From the NCBI GenBank assembly GCA_014380605.1, contig JACMJO010000318.1:1-5508 (forward strand): a DNA stretch of 5,508 nt. Reading direction: 5' to 3'. Source of the DNA: Fimbriimonadaceae bacterium (GTDB taxonomy: Bacteria > Armatimonadota > Fimbriimonadia > Fimbriimonadales > Fimbriimonadaceae). The number at the start of each line of letters is the position of its first letter. The stretch's first letter is position 1. The notes beneath the pieces are model-generated. The model worked only from the letters and a program-made list of their open reading frames with translations. It was not told the DNA's origin and made no database searches. Shown here in pieces: positions 1 to 5,508 of the stretch. Made by a program: the position numbers and the translations under genes.

Positions 1-2
1 TG

Positions 3-500
3 ATGCGAGGGGTGGTGAAGCCCATCTTGGCTGGCTTTGGAATCACAGCTCGCCGACTCAAGAACAAGAAGGTCACAATCATGTATCCCGAAGAGCTTCG
101 GGAGCAGTTTCCCCGAACTCGCTGGCGTCACTTCCTGACTCGATACGAAGGCGGCTTGGAGCGATGCATCGGTTGTTCCCTTTGCGCAGGCGCCTGTCCG
201 GCCCGATGCATCTATGTGGAGTCGGCAGAGAATACCGACGAAGCCCGATTCAGCCCTGGCGAACGGTATGCGGTGAGGTACGAGATCAACATGATCCGCT
301 GTATTTTCTGCGGCTATTGCCAGGAGGCATGCCCAACGGGGGCAATCGTTCTGAGGAAGAACTTTGAGCTTGCCAATTACAAGCGAGAAGACTTCATCTA
401 CACGAAGCAGATGCTGTTGGAGAAGTTCCCGGGTGAAGCGGAAGAGCCATTTACGGGCGAGTATGCGGATAAGCCTGCGCCCGTGTTTACAGGCGCGTAG
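3..500 (+). CDS. nuoI: NADH-quinone oxidoreductase subunit I (NuoI), 2x[4Fe-4S] ferredoxin-like; 5' end uncertain
   Basis: NuoI is the peripheral-arm subunit of complex I that carries clusters N6a and N6b and passes electrons towards the quinone site at the cytoplasmic face of the membrane. The 165-residue product shows two ferredoxin motifs: CxxCxxCxxxCP at C55, C58, C61, C65-P66, and a second at C100, C103, C106, C110-P111. The family segments GERYA (87-91) and EINMIRCIFCG (94-104) are present, as is the conserved FELANYKREDFIYTK (121-135) that follows the second cluster. The N-terminal GFGIT region and MYPEE (27-31) also fit the family. Length is close to the usual 160-180 residues. The ATG at base 3 may be the start, but the frame is open to the window edge, so a start a few codons upstream cannot be excluded. 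The C-terminal tail (from about 142) is variable in the family. The next gene is not nuoJ but an ATP-grasp gene five bases away. Confidence 0.95.
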   Translation: MRGVVKPILAGFGITARRLKNKKVTIMYPEELREQFPRTRWRHFLTRYEGGLERCIGCSLCAGACPARCIYVESAENTDEARFSPGERYAVRYEINMIRCIFCGYCQEACPTGAIVLRKNFELANYKREDFIYTKQMLLEKFPGEAEEPFTGEYADKPAPVFTGA

Positions 501-505
501 GGCCG

Positions 506-1627
506 ATGCGCGCCCTTCTCATAAGCTACGGCCAATGGCATGGGCCCGCGAGATTGCCGCGCGCGCTCAAGAGGTTTGGCTTTGAAGTTGGCCTCGTTTG
601 CCATCCCGACAATTTGGCGGCCAAAACTCGGTTTGTTGATCGCTACTTCTTCGGGAAGCCCAAGGACGAATCGGAGGTTTTGCGGGATTTGGTTCAGGCG
701 ATCGAGGCGTATCGTCCCGATGTCGTTATTCCCGGGTTGGAGCCAGCGGTAGTTGCTCTTCTCACGCTTCTCAAGATGAAAGACGACGGACTCTTGCCTC
801 AGTTGAGCGAAGATTCCGTAAAGTCGATTCGCCGATCCATCTTTGATCCTGCCCTTCAGCGGTACTTTCACAGCAAGATCGACCTGATCGATGAAATGGC
901 GAAGCGAGGCGTTCGGACGCCGCCCCAGCGCGAACTCCATACGTTGGGCGACGCAGACGCCTTCGTCACCGAGCATGGATTTCCAGTAGTGCTTAAACCG
1001 GACGCCGGATATGGGGGAAGCGATATTGCGTTCTGTGGCGACGAAGAGTCTCTGGTCAACGAGGTCTCGGAACGGCTTAGGTCGGGTACGCGGCGAAGGT
1101 GGAGCATTCAAAGATTGATTGATGGACCCACCGCGATGGTGCAATTCTATGCGGTTAAAGGAGATGTCAAAGTTGCCTACTCGTTGCTTCGAGTCAAGAC
1201 AAATCCTGAGGGCACGGGGCTCGCGACGGTAGTTCAGCTCATCAAGAATGAGGAGATGGAGTTTGCGGCCAGGATTTTGGCGGAGCTGATGAACTACAAC
1301 GGCTTTGGTTCTATCCAGTTTGCCTTGCCTCAAGGGTCAGGGGGAGAGGCTTACATGTTCGAGGCCAATATGAGGCCAGGGGTGTCTATGCATCTGGGCG
1401 AGATGTTTGGCGATGATCTTTGTCGCGCGCTTTACCAGCATCATTCGAACTCCCCATATATTCAGTCAGAGCCCAGGATTGGCACGACTGTGGCTCTCTA
1501 CCCCCAAGAGCTGATTAGGGATCCCAACAGTGAGTTCCTCCAGGGGATAGTGGACTCGCCGGACGATGATCCCGGTTTACTGGAGCACTTTCAAGGCCTT
1601 ATCGAAGCGGCGACGCAGCGGGCGTGA
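506..1627 (+). CDS. ATP-grasp domain protein, carboxylate ligase-like, substrate unknown
   Basis: The 373-residue soluble protein has ATP-grasp architecture. The N-terminal pre-ATP-grasp, Rossmann-like part (about 1-110) opens with a beta strand (ALLISYG) and contains RPDVVIPG (70-77), as in carbamoyl-phosphate synthase large-subunit relatives. The ATP-binding part follows: FPVVLKPDAGYGGSDI (159-174) supplies the nucleotide-binding lysine K164 and the Gly-rich loop, IQRLIDGP (201-208) is the hinge-like strand, and YMFEANMRPG (283-292) supplies metal ligands E286 and N288 plus R290. Q271 in GFGSIQF sits where the first metal ligand is expected; Gln there is known in carbamoyl-phosphate synthase. 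Family members activate a carboxylate as an acyl-phosphate and join it to an amine, thiol or similar group. The start is the ATG five bases after the nuoI stop, with only a weak AGGG too close upstream, so translation is probably coupled to nuoI. Location before glycan genes suggests, but does not show, a role in glycan or precursor modification. Confidence 0.85.
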   Translation: MRALLISYGQWHGPARLPRALKRFGFEVGLVCHPDNLAAKTRFVDRYFFGKPKDESEVLRDLVQAIEAYRPDVVIPGLEPAVVALLTLLKMKDDGLLPQLSEDSVKSIRRSIFDPALQRYFHSKIDLIDEMAKRGVRTPPQRELHTLGDADAFVTEHGFPVVLKPDAGYGGSDIAFCGDEESLVNEVSERLRSGTRRRWSIQRLIDGPTAMVQFYAVKGDVKVAYSLLRVKTNPEGTGLATVVQLIKNEEMEFAARILAELMNYNGFGSIQFALPQGSGGEAYMFEANMRPGVSMHLGEMFGDDLCRALYQHHSNSPYIQSEPRIGTTVALYPQELIRDPNSEFLQGIVDSPDDDPGLLEHFQGLIEAATQRA

Positions 1628-1648
1628 CGTGAGAGATGGCACAGTAGT

Positions 1649-1654
1649 TAGAGT
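1649..1654 (+). promoter_or_regulatory. Possible -10 element (TAGAGT) for a leaderless glycosyltransferase transcript
   Basis: TAGAGT fits the TANNNT form of a -10 hexamer and ends six bases before the ATG at 1661, the spacing at which transcription would begin at or next to the A of the start codon. No purine-rich ribosome binding site lies between them. A weak -35 candidate, GTGACG at 1624-1629 (4 of 6 matches to TTGACA), gives a long 19-base spacer and overlaps the end of the upstream gene. The match is short and could be chance. Confidence 0.28.
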
Positions 1655-1660
1655 CCGAAC

Positions 1661-2518
1661 ATGAAACCGAGCATTGCCGCCATCATCCCTACCTACAACG
1701 AAGTCGAGTTGCTGAGCGCGTGCGTAGACTCCCTATTGGCGCAGGATGAACCTTGGTTAGAGATAATCGTCGTCAACGCGGGCGATCCCTTGCCAGCATC
1801 GGTTGCGGTCAAAGTGATCGAGCATCGTGTGCCCGACAACTGCTTCTGGACGGCATGTATTTCTGAGGGGATCGTAGTTGCGAAGGGTTTAGGGTCAGAG
1901 CATCTCCTGTTCACAAATGCCGACACGTCGTTTCTGCCTGGATCAGTGAGTCGTCTACGGGAGGCCATCGCCGACAAGCCCATGTCGATTGCTTGCTCGC
2001 CCGCCTATGTCCAAACAGAAGGGAAGCCGATTACCTTGTTGTATAGCGACCAGAGCGACCTTGGACCCCTGCTGTACGGCAAACTTGTTCGAAGGTGGGA
2101 GAAGCCCGAGGAAGCGCCGATAGAGCCATATGAGATCGACTTAACGGGCGGGCAAGGGGTTTTGATGCCAGCCGTCTTATTTGACTCTGTCAAAGTGGAC
2201 GTCGAAAACTTTCCCCATTATGCGAGCGATCACGACCTATGGCTGCAAGCCAGAAAGCTGGGATACCGGCTCCTGCTGGTACCTCAGACGGGAATCGTTA
2301 ATCGGCGGGATTTCAATGAGTCGGAAGGTCGAAAGGCAGGTTCGCTAGTTCGAGCACTGTGGAAGCGAATGACTTCTGAGTTTGCGCCGGAAAGCTGGAC
2401 GATTATGTGGCGGCTTCGGCGAAAGCATCAGGGTCCGCTGAGCGGTTTCTTTACAACCGTCGTGAGCTTTTTCTTGCGATGGACCATCGGTTTGCCAAAA
2501 ATTATTCGTCGAAGCTAA
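1661..2518 (+). CDS. Family 2 glycosyltransferase (GT-A fold)
   Basis: This 285-residue protein has the marks of an inverting GT2 enzyme that transfers a sugar from a nucleotide donor during surface polysaccharide or glycan assembly. The N-terminus reads IAAIIPTYNE (5-14), the first strand of the GT-A nucleotide-binding fold, followed by LEIIVVNAGDP (33-43). FWTACISEGIVVAKG (62-76) matches the W-T-x-x-x-x-x-G-x-x-x-A helix seen in rhamnosyltransferase-like GT2 proteins. The metal-binding DxD site reads N86-A87-D88, a variant tolerated in that subgroup. LTGGQGVLMP (161-170) and the acceptor-side SDHDLWLQARKLGY (189-202) complete the core; D190 or D192 is the likely catalytic base. The C-terminus (about 258-280) is hydrophobic with basic residues at the end and could associate with the membrane, but a full transmembrane span is doubtful. 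The start codon follows a TAGAGT element by six bases and has no Shine-Dalgarno sequence. Donor and acceptor cannot be read from sequence; GDP-fucose is possible given the next two genes. Confidence 0.88.
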   Translation: MKPSIAAIIPTYNEVELLSACVDSLLAQDEPWLEIIVVNAGDPLPASVAVKVIEHRVPDNCFWTACISEGIVVAKGLGSEHLLFTNADTSFLPGSVSRLREAIADKPMSIACSPAYVQTEGKPITLLYSDQSDLGPLLYGKLVRRWEKPEEAPIEPYEIDLTGGQGVLMPAVLFDSVKVDVENFPHYASDHDLWLQARKLGYRLLLVPQTGIVNRRDFNESEGRKAGSLVRALWKRMTSEFAPESWTIMWRLRRKHQGPLSGFFTTVVSFFLRWTIGLPKIIRRS

Positions 2519-2530
2519 ATGGCCCTTAAC

Positions 2531-2557
2531 TTGCCGTTCATCCGAATCTGCTAGAGT
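2531..2557 (+). promoter_or_regulatory. Possible promoter upstream of gmd (TTGCCG - 15 bp - TAGAGT)
   Basis: The 53-base gap before gmd holds TTGCCG (2531-2536) and TAGAGT (2552-2557), the same hexamer found before the glycosyltransferase start. The 15-base spacer is shorter than the preferred 16-18, and the -35 is imperfect. Transcription from here would give a leader of roughly 7-8 bases without a Shine-Dalgarno sequence. The gap holds no other recognisable element and no terminator hairpin, so read-through from the upstream genes is equally possible. Confidence 0.28.
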
Positions 2558-2571
2558 TAGCCGTTCCAACC

Positions 2572-3666
2572 ATGAAGAAAGCACTTGTCACAGGTATCAC
2601 CGGCCAGGACGGCGCCTACCTTGCTGAATTTTTATTGGCGAAAGGGTACGAGGTCCACGGAATCAAGCGCCGATCGTCGCTTTTCAATACTGCCCGTATC
2701 GATCATCTCTTTCACGACACTCACGAGCAGGGCTTGCCGTTTTATCTGCACTACGGAGACCTAACCGATGGATCGTCGCTTATCCGGATCATCGAGAAGG
2801 TTCAGCCAGACGAGGTGTATAACCTTGGCGCCCAGTCGCACGTGAAGGTCAGCTTCGATTCGCCGGAGTACACCGCGGAAGTCGACGGCGTGGGTGTTTT
2901 GAGGTTGCTTGAAGCGATCCGAATTCTCGGCATGCAGAACAAGGTGAGGTTTTATCAGGCTTCCACGAGCGAACTCTATGGTCTGGTTCAAGAGATGCCT
3001 CAGACTGAAAAAACTCCGTTCTATCCGCGCAGCCCTTACGCGGTTGCAAAGATGTACGGCTACTGGATCGTCGTGAACTATCGCGAGGCATACGGGATGC
3101 ACGCCTCAAATGGGATTTTGTTCAACCACGAGTCGCCGGTGCGCGGCGAGACTTTTGTTACTCGGAAGATCACGCGAGCGGCCTCCAGAATCGCAGTCGG
3201 CCTCCAAAACAAGCTCTTTCTGGGCAACCTAAGCGCCCTGCGAGATTGGGGACATGCCCGAGACTATGTTGAGATGATGTGGCTGATGCTGCAGAAGGAT
3301 GAGCCGGACGACTATGTGGTCGCAACCGGACGCCAGAGCTCGGTTCGGGATTTTGCCGAACGTTCGTTCCGCGAAGCTGGCATAGAATTGGAGTGGCGTG
3401 GCGAGGGTCAGACGGAAGTCGGCGTAGAAAAAGGGACTGGGCGCGAGTTGGTGGCGGTGGACGAGCAGTACTATCGACCGACCGAAGTCGAAACCTTGCT
3501 TGGCGATCCTACCAAGGCCAGGGAAAAGCTTGGCTGGGTGCCCAAAGTTGAACTAGAGCAACTCGTTAAAGAGATGGTCGCCGCCGACCTGGATTCTGCA
3601 CGCAAAGAAGCGCTCGTGAAGGAAAGCGGATTTAAGGTGTATCAGAGTGCTGAAGAAGACCGATAA
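2572..3666 (+). CDS. gmd: GDP-mannose 4,6-dehydratase
   Basis: Gmd converts GDP-D-mannose to GDP-4-dehydro-6-deoxy-D-mannose in the cytoplasm using a tightly bound NADP, the first step to GDP-L-fucose and also to GDP-rhamnose, GDP-perosamine and others. The 364-residue product is full length. It has the extended-SDR GxxGxxG loop (G8, G11, G14 in GITGQDG), the family's KRRSSLFNTARIDHL segment (32-46) that contacts NADP and the neighbouring subunit, and YGDLTDGSSL (61-70). The catalytic set is intact at the same numbers as in E. coli Gmd: T132 and E134 in STSELYG, Y156 and K160 in YPRSPYAVAK. FNHESPVRGETFVTRKITRA (184-203), LRDWGHARDYVEMMW (223-237) and YYRPTEVETLLGDPTKA (300-316) are further family signatures. 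The ATG start gives the expected MKKALVTGITGQDG N-terminus. No Shine-Dalgarno sequence precedes it. The last 20 bases overlap the fcl frame, tying the two steps of the pathway together. Confidence 0.98.
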   Translation: MKKALVTGITGQDGAYLAEFLLAKGYEVHGIKRRSSLFNTARIDHLFHDTHEQGLPFYLHYGDLTDGSSLIRIIEKVQPDEVYNLGAQSHVKVSFDSPEYTAEVDGVGVLRLLEAIRILGMQNKVRFYQASTSELYGLVQEMPQTEKTPFYPRSPYAVAKMYGYWIVVNYREAYGMHASNGILFNHESPVRGETFVTRKITRAASRIAVGLQNKLFLGNLSALRDWGHARDYVEMMWLMLQKDEPDDYVVATGRQSSVRDFAERSFREAGIELEWRGEGQTEVGVEKGTGRELVAVDEQYYRPTEVETLLGDPTKAREKLGWVPKVELEQLVKEMVAADLDSARKEALVKESGFKVYQSAEEDR

Positions 3667-4591
3667 GACTTTTCTTGCTGGCCATCGAGGCTTGGTTGGC
3701 AGTGCCATTCACAAGCGTCTCTTGGCGGGTGGCTATGAGAACGTCATCGTCCGAACACGATCTGAACTTGACCTCCAGGATCAGAAGGCGGTTTACGATT
3801 TCTACTCTGAGGAGAAGCCAGACGCGGTCATCTTGGCGGCGGCAAAGGTCGGTGGCATCCACGCCAATCGAACTTATCCGGCTGATTTCATCGGTGAAAA
3901 TCTTGTCATTCAGAACAACGTGATTTGGGGCGCACACTTAGCCGATGTGCCTCAGCTCCAATTTCTGGGATCAAGTTGCATTTATCCACGGGAGACCACA
4001 CAGCCGATTCCCGAGAACGCTCTCTTGACGGGCAAGCCAGAGCCCACAAATGCGCCCTATGCGATTGCCAAGATCGCAGGGCTGTACCTTTGTGACTCTA
4101 TTCAAAGGCAATTCGGGAGGAACTACTTTACGGTCATGCCGCCCAATGCCTATGGCGACAGGGACAATTACGATCTCCAGACCTCCCACGTCCTCCCGGC
4201 TCTGGTTCGCAAGTTCCACGAAGCCCTTCCCACTCGTCCGGTCACATGCTGGGGTACGGGTACGCCTCGCCGAGAGTTTTTGCATTCCGACGACATCGCC
4301 GATGCCTGCGTTTTCCTCTTGGAGCAAGAAAGGGTCTCGGGCCACGTTAATGTTGGTACTGGTTCCTCGGTCTCGATTCGAGAACTCGCCGAGACAATTC
4401 AGAGGATTGTTGGACATCAGGGCGAAATCCTTTGGGATACCTCCATGCCGGACGGCTTCCCCGAGAAGACGATGGATGTCGCCAAGCTGTTTGGAATGGG
4501 CTGGCGACCAAAGATCAGCCTGGAGCAGGGGATCACGAGCGCCTACCGATGGTTCCTTGAGAATCGAGTGCTAGCCGAAAAATCTCGTTAG
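3647..4591 (+). CDS. fcl: GDP-L-fucose synthase (GDP-4-keto-6-deoxymannose epimerase/reductase)
   Basis: This 314-residue enzyme carries out the 3,5-epimerisation and NADPH-dependent 4-reduction that turn the Gmd product into GDP-L-fucose. The N-terminal AGHRGLVGSAI (11-21) is the characteristic NADP-binding loop. AAAKVGGIHAN (64-74) is a family hallmark. The catalytic residues are present: S109 and C111 in LGSSCIYPR, Y138 and K142 in PYAIAKIAG, and H181 in SHVLPAL, the acid in epimerisation. RREFLHSDDIADA (208-220) and VNVGTGSSVSIRELAE (234-249) close the substrate pocket. The start is GTG at 3647, which places the nucleotide-binding strand at the usual distance from the N-terminus. It lies 20 bases inside gmd, with a purine-rich AAGGAAAG further upstream than ideal, so translational coupling to gmd is likely. 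The 3' end runs 21 bases into the convergent hrcA. Also called wcaG. Confidence 0.97.
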   Translation: MLKKTDKTFLAGHRGLVGSAIHKRLLAGGYENVIVRTRSELDLQDQKAVYDFYSEEKPDAVILAAAKVGGIHANRTYPADFIGENLVIQNNVIWGAHLADVPQLQFLGSSCIYPRETTQPIPENALLTGKPEPTNAPYAIAKIAGLYLCDSIQRQFGRNYFTVMPPNAYGDRDNYDLQTSHVLPALVRKFHEALPTRPVTCWGTGTPRREFLHSDDIADACVFLLEQERVSGHVNVGTGSSVSIRELAETIQRIVGHQGEILWDTSMPDGFPEKTMDVAKLFGMGWRPKISLEQGITSAYRWFLENRVLAEKSR

Positions 4592-4598
4592 CGACTCG
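4565..4598. other. Imperfect inverted repeat across the convergent fcl/hrcA stop codons
   Basis: Bases 4565-4569 (CGAGT) can pair with 4594-4598 (ACTCG), and 4570-4573 (GCTA) with 4589-4592 (TAGC), with 4593 bulged out; on the + strand RNA a G-U and a C-G pair (4574-4575 with 4587-4588) extend the stem to an 11-base loop. The fcl stop TAG (4589-4591) pairs with the complement of the hrcA stop (4571-4573). It may form a hairpin at both transcript ends, but no T-tract follows on either strand, so I do not call it an intrinsic terminator. Confidence 0.35.
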
Positions 4599-5508
4599 CT
4601 CAGAACCTTCGCGGTGTAGCTAACTAACGGAATGCCTGAGTCATAAGCCATACGCGTTGGCCCGACCAACGAGATAACGCCTGCTTCATTCTCGCCGACG
4701 AAAAAGCTTTGGCGAACCACCGACATCTGATGCAGTTGTTCGTTCTTGTTCTCTTTGCCAATCGTGACCGTTTGCGCCGTGGGCTGGCCGGTGACCGCAT
4801 CGTAGAGGACGTCTGATTCGCTTAGGTAGTCGATAAACGATGCTAAGGAGTTGAGGTCGCGTTGGAACTCAGGCTGAGCAAACATAAACTCTTCGCCCTC
4901 CGAAACCATCATGCCGCGCGTCGATTCCTTCGCCATTGCGCGCAACTGAGTCCAGACAAGAGCCAGGAGTTTATCGGCGGCGGGGGATGACACGACGGTT
5001 GGCGTCTTTGCCTTAACCAGGCTTCGTAAGGTCTTGCCGGAGACGGCGGCAGTCAATTGTTCGTTGGCCGCACCGATGTCCTGAAGACTCAGACCAACCG
5101 GGCACTCCACCATGCGGTTCTCAATATGGCCATTGCTCAGAGCAAGCACGAAGAGAGCTTGATTTGGACCCAAGGCGCTGACGATGGCGTTTCGGACCGT
5201 CAGGCCAATGTCGCGAACCGTGGTGGCTACGCTCATGAGGTGAGTGATTCGGGATAAAGCTTGAGTCGTTTCTCGCAGGAGGTTCTTCAGAACTTCGCCA
5301 TCCTCGGTTACCTGGCTTAGCTTCTGTTTATCGCCTGCATCGATGTCGCGCCGATCCAGGAGGCGATCCACGTAAAACCGGTACCCAAGGTCGCTGGGAA
5401 TTCGTCCTGCGCTAGTGTGGGGTTGCTCTAGGTATCCGAGCTCCGATAGGTCCGCTAGCTCGTTTCGAACCGTCGCGGCCTTCACGCCGAGTCCGTATTT
5501 TTGAACCA
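4571..5508 (-). CDS. hrcA: Heat-inducible transcription repressor HrcA (N-terminus beyond the window)
   Basis: HrcA is the dimeric repressor that binds CIRCE operators before groES/groEL and dnaK-type operons and is kept active by GroEL. The visible 311 residues run in from the right edge with no stop; the first complete codons read VQKYGLGVKAATVRNE, the second half of the winged helix-turn-helix, continuing into LADLSELGYLEQPHTSAGRIPSD and GYRFYVD, which are highly conserved in HrcA. The GAF-like middle holds ALFVLALSNGHIENRMVECP. The C-terminal part has VTIGKEN followed by GVISLVGPTRMAYDSGI, matching the family's IGxEN and GPTRM blocks. Compared with about 340-350 residues for the family, roughly 30-35 N-terminal residues are missing. 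A GTG at 5483-5485 (- strand) is not a credible start because it would cut the DNA-binding domain. The gene ends inside convergent fcl, so grpE/dnaK do not follow it here. No CIRCE repeat is visible, as its promoter is outside the window. Confidence 0.96.
   Translation of the reverse strand, partial: VQKYGLGVKAATVRNELADLSELGYLEQPHTSAGRIPSDLGYRFYVDRLLDRRDIDAGDKQKLSQVTEDGEVLKNLLRETTQALSRITHLMSVATTVRDIGLTVRNAIVSALGPNQALFVLALSNGHIENRMVECPVGLSLQDIGAANEQLTAAVSGKTLRSLVKAKTPTVVSSPAADKLLALVWTQLRAMAKESTRGMMVSEGEEFMFAQPEFQRDLNSLASFIDYLSESDVLYDAVTGQPTAQTVTIGKENKNEQLHQMSVVRQSFFVGENEAGVISLVGPTRMAYDSGIPLVSYTAKVLSESLTRFFG

Noticed and set aside
398..1333. A 311-codon open frame on the - strand opposite the ATP-grasp gene
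   Set aside because: It lies antisense to a gene with clear family motifs, has no recognisable domain and reads as arbitrary composition; its openness is a by-product of codon bias on the other strand.
1628..1660. Terminator between the ATP-grasp and glycosyltransferase genes
   Set aside because: The 33-base gap has no stable inverted repeat and no T-run.
2761..3109. Two - strand open frames inside gmd
   Set aside because: They fall opposite the catalytic core of Gmd and have no family-like sequence.
3971..4574. Open frames within fcl on both strands (148 codons on the - strand, 174 on the + strand)
   Set aside because: They overlap the well-conserved fcl frame completely, show no motifs and are rich in Arg/Ser/Pro as typical shadow frames are.
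4590..4600. AGCGACTCGCT as a small terminator hairpin
   Set aside because: Only a four-base stem with a three-base loop is possible and no T-tract follows; the longer imperfect pairing with 4565-4575 is the better structure.
5483..5485. GTG as the hrcA start codon
   Set aside because: The frame stays open to the window edge and the seven codons before it (VQKYGLG) match the conserved HrcA DNA-binding domain, so the true start is outside the window.

Overview
The window is a compact, gene-dense piece of a bacterial chromosome. It carries five co-directional genes on the + strand and one convergent gene, cut off at the right edge, on the - strand. The longest stretch without a gene is 53 bases (2519-2571). 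I see no rRNA, tRNA, CRISPR array, insertion sequence or clear rho-independent terminator.

Layout, left to right: (1) NuoI, the two-[4Fe-4S] subunit of respiratory complex I (3-500). (2) An ATP-grasp ligase-like protein of unknown substrate that starts five bases after the nuoI stop (506-1627). (3) A family 2 glycosyltransferase (1661-2518). (4) GDP-mannose 4,6-dehydratase, gmd (2572-3666). (5) GDP-L-fucose synthase, fcl, whose GTG start lies inside the end of gmd (3647-4591). (6) On the - strand, the heat-shock repressor HrcA (4571-5508), whose N-terminus lies beyond the window and whose 3' end overlaps the 3' end of fcl by 21 bases.

How the genes fit together: Gmd and Fcl are the two enzymes of de novo GDP-L-fucose synthesis (GDP-mannose to GDP-4-keto-6-deoxymannose to GDP-L-fucose). 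The overlapping reading frames suggest coupled production. The glycosyltransferase just upstream probably builds a surface glycan, perhaps using this or a related sugar. The ATP-grasp protein may modify a glycan or make a precursor, but that rests on position only. NuoI and HrcA are housekeeping genes flanking this small sugar module. NuoI is not followed by nuoJ and HrcA is not followed by grpE/dnaK, so the common orders nuoHIJ and hrcA-grpE-dnaK are both absent here.

Organism: a free-living, probably aerobic or respiring bacterium of moderate GC content. The NuoI sequence resembles the Deinococcus-Thermus/Actinobacteria style (GLEKCIGCSLC-like first cluster, SPGERY segment, EINM.RCIFCG second cluster). 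Several starts lack an obvious Shine-Dalgarno sequence. A lineage such as Armatimonadota (Fimbriimonadia) would fit, but this is a weak guess from sequence feel and not a demonstrated assignment.

I do not see an undescribed defence or mobile system. The points most worth a second look are the ATP-grasp protein of unknown substrate, the promoter-like TAGAGT elements placed very close to two start codons, and an imperfect hairpin in the convergent fcl/hrcA overlap in which the two stop codons pair with each other.
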